Shown here: positions 56,098 through 64,000 of the stretch, piece after piece | Numbering within the stretch: position 1 is the first letter of the stretch | Layout: every line of letters begins with the position of its first letter | Source: Arachis hypogaea | Taxonomy: Eukaryota; Streptophyta; Magnoliopsida; Fabales; Fabaceae | NCBI RefSeq assembly: GCF_003086295.3 | Contig: NC_092041.1 | Location: 99,535,827 to 99,599,826, forward strand | Reading direction: 5' to 3' | DNA length: 64,000 bases | Program-made: the position numbers and the translations under genes | The notes under the pieces: model-generated | What the model saw: the letters and a program-made list of their open reading frames with translations, nothing else | Databases searched by the model: none | Told to the model about the DNA's origin: nothing

Positions 56098-57637
56098 GTT
56101 GTTAGAACCGAAGCGGGAATCGAACCGGTCAAACTACTGGATCACTGGATCATTGGTTCAACCGGTTGATTCGGTCTCACGTAAATAAAAATTATAAAAT
56201 AATCAAAAACTTAAAATTAAAATTTGAAATACATATTGTCACTAACATTTTAATAACAATTGTCTCAATTTCTAAAAATAACTAATTTGAGACTTGTTTT
56301 TATTGCTTCCCATAAAAGACAATTGTGACTAGAATTTTCAAAAGTATAATCATAAACCCTTCATGCACAGAATATGACCTAATTCCACCAAATCATTATT
56401 TGTCAAAGTCGTATGTTGCAGATAAAAGGGATAAAAGAATGCAATAAAGTTTCAAAAGTTTAAACTTTTAAACATAAAGCTTAGAATTGAGAAGTGCCAA
56501 ATACTCCTAGTTTAAACCCCTGCAAACAAAACCAAGCCATCAAAGATTATGCAACAAAATAAACATGAGCATAACAATATACATTTCCAGAACCTATCCA
56601 CTATCCAAAACAATATAAACAAAGCAGTAACTCAAATTCACAGAACCTATCCACTATCCAACAATATAAATTCATAGAACAATATAAAAAACAACACCAA
56701 CAATATAAGAACAGCATCTCAATTCACCACACTAATATAAAAACAGCAACAAATCAACGCTAAACACCAATCATCAGCAAAAAAAAAAAAAAGCATCAAA
56801 CAGCCACTAAACCTACATATATTACACTACATATATTCCAATGTATCAACAAAACTTGAATAATCTGCCAAGAATCAACAAATTATAATCAACAAAAATC
56901 AAGAATCAACTGATCAGTTAATCAATTAATCCGTTAAACAGATTACAATCCAGTAACCGAATAACTAAAAAAAATTAAAAAGCTTACCTGATGATGTGAT
57001 GTGAAGGCAGAACGCAGGCAGAGAAGAGGGAGACCAAGCACGGCGAAGCAGAGACTGGATAGGGGAAGCAGCAGCAACAAGACGAGAGACGGCGATCGTG
57101 CGGAGACTGATGATGACGAGAGACGCACACGAGACAACGAGCAGAGAAGAGGGAGACCAAGCACGACGGCGACGCAGACGGAGAGGCAGAGGCGAAGACG
57201 CAGTGAAGGTGATGCACAGGAGCCGGAGAGCCGAGGCAAAGGAGCCGGCGAGGTGGCAGCAGCCGTGCGGTGGCGGTCAGCGGATGGTTTTTTTGAGGGT
57301 GAGAGGAAGAGCACTCAGTGAGATTGAGATTTGAGAGAAAGAGGGGGGTGGGGGAAGGGGAACCGGGGGGGTGGGGGCTGGGGGCTGGGGGCTGGGGGCT
57401 GGTTGCTTCGAGAAGGGTTACTGGGTTTGGGTGCTTGGGTAGGGTTTCTTTCCTTTTTTTTTCCTGAAAAAACGGTCCGGGTTTCAAATCCGTCGGTTCT
57501 CCGATTTTTATCAAAACCGGACGGTCCAACTAAGCCATACCATTTTTTTACGATCAGATTACTCAATCAAGACCAACCTTGTGACGGGTTTGCCGATTTT
57601 TTTATCCGACCGGATGGGTCGGTCCGATTCTAACAAC
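56098..57637. mobile_element. TIR element with GC-rich core (non-autonomous DNA transposon)
   Basis: Ends GTTGTTAGAACCG and (reverse complement) GTTGTTAGAATCG, about 13 bp with one mismatch. Subterminal accggtt / aaccgg motifs lie near 56120-56170 and 57470-57625. Between them are an AT-rich half (56200-56980) and a GC-rich, purine-biased block (56984-57410) with CGGCG- and GGGGCT-type repeats. Long open frames on both strands of that block have biased composition and no recognisable domain; I do not call them genes. I could not find a matching target duplication, so the superfamily is open. It looks related in subterminal style to the hAT-like element at 40742-42873. Confidence 0.6.
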
Positions 57638-58027
57638 ACTGGTTGTCACTTCTGAGTCTCGGAATAACCAACGGTCTTCTTTTTTGTTTGTATTTCATTC
57701 TGACTTATGTGAATCACTTCAGGAGAATAATCTCAGTAATTATATGGTAATGTATTTTTTTTAGCAAAATATAGAATTTTTATAACAAAATTCTGCAAAC
57801 CCTTGCATAGATTTGGTTATAGAACCATTCATACGTGAACGAATAAAAAGTATTTATTTATGCATTATACTGAAAGAAGGAAAAATATTTTTGTATCTCA
57901 AAACTATAACATCATATTTACAGGTACAATATTAATTTTTAAAGATCATTTTTTTTTGTATTTTGATACACATATTGTGGATGATTAGAATTGTAACGTA
58001 GTACTATTTTAGTAATTTTTTTTTTAC
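57638..58027. other. Intergenic, AT-rich
   Basis: Nothing recognised. Confidence 0.5.
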
Positions 58028-58312
58028 GGAGATGCTACACATCCATGTAACCATGTAATCAAGTTGGCCCAACACAAAAAAATCAATACCATTAAATGAA
58101 ACGTGAAATATACGCGCCCAATACACACGAAATCTTCCAACGCTTCTTCTCCCACACGCTTCTTCTTCTTATCCCGCACTTCTTCTTCTTCTTCTTCTTC
58201 TCACGCTCGTTTACGCATGGAGCGTCTTCTTCTTCTTCTTCTTCTTCGCCTTCTTCTTCGCGTTCCTCCTTCTCCTCCTTTTTCGCATTCTTTCTTCTTC
58301 ACGTGTTCTCCT

Positions 58313-58480
58313 TATCGTCATTCTTTTGTTGTTGTTGCTGCTGTATTTTTTGTCTTTTCCTCCTTCTCTCTGGTGAAGAAGCAGTAGAAGGTGAGGAAGA
58401 AGAGTTTTATATAGTGCAGAATGAACCGAACACAGTACTCATGGTGAACCGAAATCTTAGTTATGGTGAACCGAAAACAA
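58313..58480 (+). repeat. Direct repeat copy 1 flanking the telomere-like block
   Basis: Starts tatcgtcattcttttgttg and matches 59312-59490 with few changes (both contain gctgctgtatttttt, gtgaagaag and gcagaatgaaccgaacacag). The copies are about 1 kb apart. Confidence 0.85.
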
Positions 58481-58863
58481 TACAATTATATAGTACTGAG
58501 TGAACGAAACATAATCCATTATATAAAATCAAATTCAAACAGCTTTCTACAGAATGAACCGAACATAATACTCATGGTGAATTGAAAACAATATAATTGT
58601 ATAGTATTGAGTGAACGAAACATAATCCATTATATAAAATTAAATTCAAATAACTCTACCTACAATTTACATATTATCAATTCAATTCAATTCAATTCAG
58701 TACACTTCCGTCCATTTAATTCAATTCAAATTAGCAATTGCATTCCATTCAATTCGATTCAAAATTGAATAATCCAAACTTTGTCAGTTAGATTCGTTTC
58801 AGAAGAGTAATCCAAATCGCTCTCCTGTTTACCAAAAAATTATGAGCCCCTAAATACTGATCC

Positions 58864-59310
58864 TTAAACCCTAAACCCTAAACACTAAAACCAGAACCCT
58901 GAACACTGAATCCTGAACCCATAAACCCTAAATCCCTAAAACCCTAAAACCTAAACCCTAAATCCTACACCCTAAAACCTAAACCCTAAATCCTAAACCT
59001 TGAACCCTGAACGCTAAACCATAAACCCTGAACCCGAACCCTGAACACTGAACTTTGAACCCTAAATGCTAAACACTAAACCCTAAACCCTAAACCCTGA
59101 ACCCTACCATAAACCATAAACCCCTAAAACCCTGAACCCTGAACCCTGAACCCTAGACCCCTAAACTCTAAACTTTCAACCATGAACACGGTGAACATAA
59201 ATTAATACACGGGGCGAACCAAAAGTTTGAAACACATTAAACCTTTGTACACTGAACCCTAAACCCATAAACCCTAAACCCTAAAACCTAAAACCCTAAA
59301 CCCTGAAATC
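58864..59310 (+). repeat. Degenerate interstitial telomere-like repeats
   Basis: Roughly 450 bp of variants of the plant telomere unit CCCTAAA (ccctaaa, ccctgaa, cactaaa, cataaac). Many units are exact, interspersed with gaaccct forms. All are in one orientation. Confidence 0.9.
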
Positions 59311-59311
59311 C

Positions 59312-59490
59312 TATCGTCGTTCTTTTGTTGTTGTTGCTGCTGTATTTTTTTGTCTTTTCCTCCTTCTCTCTCTGGTGAAGAAGTAGTAGAAGGTGAGGAA
59401 GAAGAGTTTTGAATAGTGCAGAATGAACCGAACACAGTACTCATGCTGAACCAAAATCTTTGTTATGGTGAACCGAAATCTTAATTATGG
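59312..59490 (+). repeat. Direct repeat copy 2 flanking the telomere-like block
   Basis: Partner of 58313-58480. Together they bracket the telomere-like block and the gaaccgaa-rich unit. Confidence 0.85.
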
Positions 59491-60188
59491 TGAAACAATT
59501 ATATAGTGTTTAGGGAAGAAAACAGAACATATTGGTCTAATTTTTGTTAGACTCCTTTCCGCGGACCGAACCGAAAACATGAAAGTGATGAACTATCTCT
59601 TTAGTACTTACCGAACCGAAAAGGTACTCATAATTACTGACACTCAAAATTACTCACAGTTACATATTATCAATTCAATTGAATTCAATTCAGTCTCAGT
59701 CCATTTAATTCACTTCAAATAAAATTAGAAATTTCATTCCATTAAATTTGATTCAGAATTCAATAATCCAAACCTCATCAAATTGATGCGTTTGAGGAGA
59801 ATAATCAAAATTGCACTCATTCAACTGATTTGAAGTTGATTCATTCATTATTTCAATTCAAAAGTGCATATCGAAGAAGAAAATGAAGAAGAAGATGAAC
59901 GACGAAGATAATTGCATTAAATCAATCCAGATCCATAATGCAGAGAAGAAAAACACGAAAGAGGAGAACAACGAATTTAATTAGGTTGAAGAATAACATA
60001 AAGAAGAACGCAAAAGAGGTTTATGTTATATGAAAAAGTTTACATTGAGAAACGTTGATAACGCAAAATAAGAATTCGTTATATAGGTTATAAGAGGCGC
60101 GTGTAAAACAAACAGGGGTGTGGGGCGTGGAGTGAAAGTTACTTGGATACCATCCATGTAATTTTTACATGGATGTAAAGCTTTTCTC

Positions 60189-61589
60189 TTTTTTTTATAA
60201 TATTATGGAATTACCAAGAACTAATTCATTACGAATTTAAATTCTGGTTGACTAACAAATTAGTACATATATAAATTCAAACTCTGAAAACTTCGAGTAA
60301 GCTGATGATTTGATCAACTAAAATTGTTTGATTTGTAATATACTTCTATAGTTCTATCAATCAAACTAACCCATAAAAGCCAACGAACTATAACTCAAAT
60401 GACATAATCTTCTCATAACCACCAAGAGGTCGTGGGTTCGAATTTTTCTATCTTTGGAAAGAGAAAAAAATCATAAAATTATTATACAAGAGATTTTAAA
60501 AAGAGGGGAGAAATTTTACTAATGGACGAAAAGTGTTAGACTGCTGGCCACTTGGCCATATGAACTAAAATTGTTGGCCCTCAAATTTTTCTCAACATAT
60601 AAACAACGGAACTTAAAAAATGAAAAATGTGAAAAACATATAATATATCTCTGGATATTAAGAAAAAAAAAGACCCATACCACCACAGCTTGGTGGATAG
60701 AATAATTACAAAACATTTTGTGCTACAACATTTACAAATTGCCTTAAGAATTCAAGCTATAAATCTTTCCTTTTTTTCCTTAAAAAAATTAAGAATAGTG
60801 ATAGCATCACTCTAATTTAATATAATAACCTCTCTTTTTAATTTTCACTTTCACCACCTTTTTTAACCATGTGATGACATTGCTTGTTGAATTTTCTTGG
60901 GATACTGGTATGATGCTAATTACCGGTGTCTCAAGAAAAGCATCAAACTTGACATATTATGTGTTTTAGTACATTTTAGCCCATCAAAAATAGTGTAGCA
61001 GAGCTTCATGAAGAGGCTGAAGCAACATGGAAGTACATGCAATGTCACTGCTGTGATGATTCTTGAATTATAGACATAAGAGATGGATGAAGACAAGCCC
61101 TTTTATCGAGTGTGCTTCACTTCTTCCATCAGCATATTCTTTCCCTAGCGGCCACCTTGGCATGATATCATAATGAAATGAATCACAATTGAAAGAATCA
61201 ATGACTGATGAAACAAGCATAACATGTAGCAACAGATGAAATTTCTGACACTATCAATGTTAACTTTTTACTATTACGTCATTAACATCTACAAGGTTCA
61301 TTTAAATACAGCCTAGATCCTCACATTTTCTTAGTAGGACAAAGAATGAATTAAACATAGAATATAATAAGATAAAGGCAGCAAAAGCAACTCAAGTTTG
61401 CAATCCATGAGAGCAGATAAACATATCACTCAAAAATGAATTCAACATTTTCTATGAGCTGGGTTACAATAATCGATCATGTTGATTCTGTAAAATACTG
61501 TTAACTATAAGATTTCCCCCTAAATGAATTATAGCATCCAAATCCATTGAGTCATGATAGGAAAGCAAATTGTTTATATAAAAAAATGC
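60189..61589. other. Intergenic, AT-rich
   Basis: No gene recognised apart from a possible SINE remnant at 60380-60480. Confidence 0.5.
60380..60480 (+). mobile_element. Possible tRNA-derived SINE remnant
   Basis: An A-box-like taactcaaatgac near 60391 and a B-box-like gtgggttcgaattt near 60433 are spaced as in tRNA-related SINEs. A short A-rich end follows. Borders not resolved. Confidence 0.4.
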
Positions 61590-63659
<2,070 letters not shown>

Positions 63660-63725
63660 CTTACCTTATTCATCTTCTAATTAGCAGTTATTTCACTATT
63701 GCTATTTCCCCGGAGATTATGCTAT
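63660..63725 (-). pseudogene. HemK-type methyltransferase 3'-end fragment (second)
   Basis: taccttattcatcttctaattagcagtt... parallels 475-545 and the true gene end at 52240-52300. It adjoins RLK C-terminal codons directly. Confidence 0.55.
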
Positions 63726-64000
63726 CAATTGATGAATGGTAATAATCTCAGGAAAAAGCAACGACAATGACTGTTTAGAAGTAGAAAGCTCGTGTAACGC
63801 TTGCTGCATTCATGGTCTTGACTTTGGATTAGAACACAAGCATGTTAATGCCAGTGTTACTACATGAACTATAGCTTGAGTTTCTTTTTGACTTAATGAT
63901 AAACAGATGCGTGAATCCAAGATATCTTTTACCATTATGTTTTTGTTAGAAGAGTCATCTAGCAAAGATGAGATTAGCTCTCTTGGGTGTCTCCCATTAA
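63726..64000 (-). pseudogene. LRR receptor-like kinase C-terminal fragment (second copy, runs off the window)
   Basis: The minus strand from 64000 encodes G-R-H-P-R-E-L-I-S-S-L, then IMVKDILDSRICLSLSQK, then the last kinase helix TLALTCLCSNPKSRP, a TGA, and M-Q-Q-A-L-H-E-L-S. It is better preserved than the copy at 1200-1844, with only one stop seen. The rest of this gene lies beyond 64000, so whether it is functional cannot be judged; the stop near the end might truncate only the last residues. Confidence 0.75.

Larger units (their letters stand above)
58028..60188. mobile_element. Putative TIR element (MULE-like) enclosing telomere-like repeats
   Basis: The left end ggagatgctacacatccatg and the right end, read in reverse (gagaaaagctttacatccatg), are imperfect inverted repeats. 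Both continue with tacatgga-type sequence, and both lie in T-rich flanks that hide any target duplication. Inside are (CTT)n tracts, a telomere-like block, a ~170-bp direct duplication, gaaccgaa-rich repeats and, towards the right, gaagaa tracts complementary to the left CTT tracts. No transposase. The class is uncertain: long composite inverted ends and T-rich flanks suggest Mutator-like, but this is inference. Confidence 0.5.

Noticed and set aside
57001..57633. Several overlapping open frames on both strands
   Set aside because: They arise from a GC-rich biased block within a TIR element; no domain, splice or homology support.
58096..58503. Leu/Phe/Ser-rich protein frames
   Set aside because: Translation of CTT/TTC microsatellite tracts; low complexity only.

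Overview
Plant nuclear DNA, most probably from a peanut relative (Arachis, Fabaceae). I infer this from the legume-like AT-rich background, plant gene families (an MIK2-like receptor kinase and an ortholog of the mitochondrial editing factor SLO1), and Athila-type Ty3/gypsy LTRs with TGGCGTTnAACGCCA dyads that resemble, from memory, the Arachis FIDEL/Feral families. No database search was possible, so the genus is inference.

Layout. 1-1849 holds a tRNA-derived SINE, a small fragment of a HemK-type methyltransferase 3' end and the 3' part of a broken LRR receptor-like kinase (RLK) gene. 1850-48476 is one nest of transposons inserted inside an exon of that RLK. The host element (B, minus strand, Tekay/Del-like chromovirus) has a perfect 5-bp target duplication (tcatc) at both ends and carries eight further insertions. 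These are a non-autonomous Athila-like element (A, 3680-14156) in its 3' LTR; a solo LTR (17584-19238) in its protease; a non-autonomous element (C, 19569-40622), itself holding a young, almost intact Athila-like element (D, 26408-38632) and a hAT-type MITE (39684-39860); a hAT-like element carrying a captured BTB/POZ gene fragment (40742-42873); a second solo-LTR-like insertion (43196-44479); and a TRIM (46692-47721) in its 5' LTR. LTR divergence by eye (B about 12 %, C about 7 %, A about 5 %, D about 0.8 %) agrees with the nesting order.

48482-50369 is the 5' part of the same RLK. It is followed by a low-copy region: an eRF1-type HemK methyltransferase gene (52252-53136, minus), a SLO1-type PPR gene (53643-55699, minus) with a 20-bp frameshifting tandem duplication, a TIR element with a GC-rich core (56098-57637), a TIR element holding a telomere-like repeat block (58028-60188), a 5'-truncated GCP1/OSGEPL1-type gene (61590-63290, minus), and a second copy of the HemK-end/RLK-end junction at the right edge (63660-64000). 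The two window ends are therefore pieces of a duplicated RLK-HemK locus.

The most unusual signal is a family of short GC-rich dyads repeated at a near-exact 31-bp period. It appears in LTRs about 110-230 bp upstream of TATA boxes, in arrays of 9-11 units between the protease/pol region and ORF3, and once inside the gag coding region of element D. An unrelated solo LTR and element C carry analogous CpG-rich dyads.
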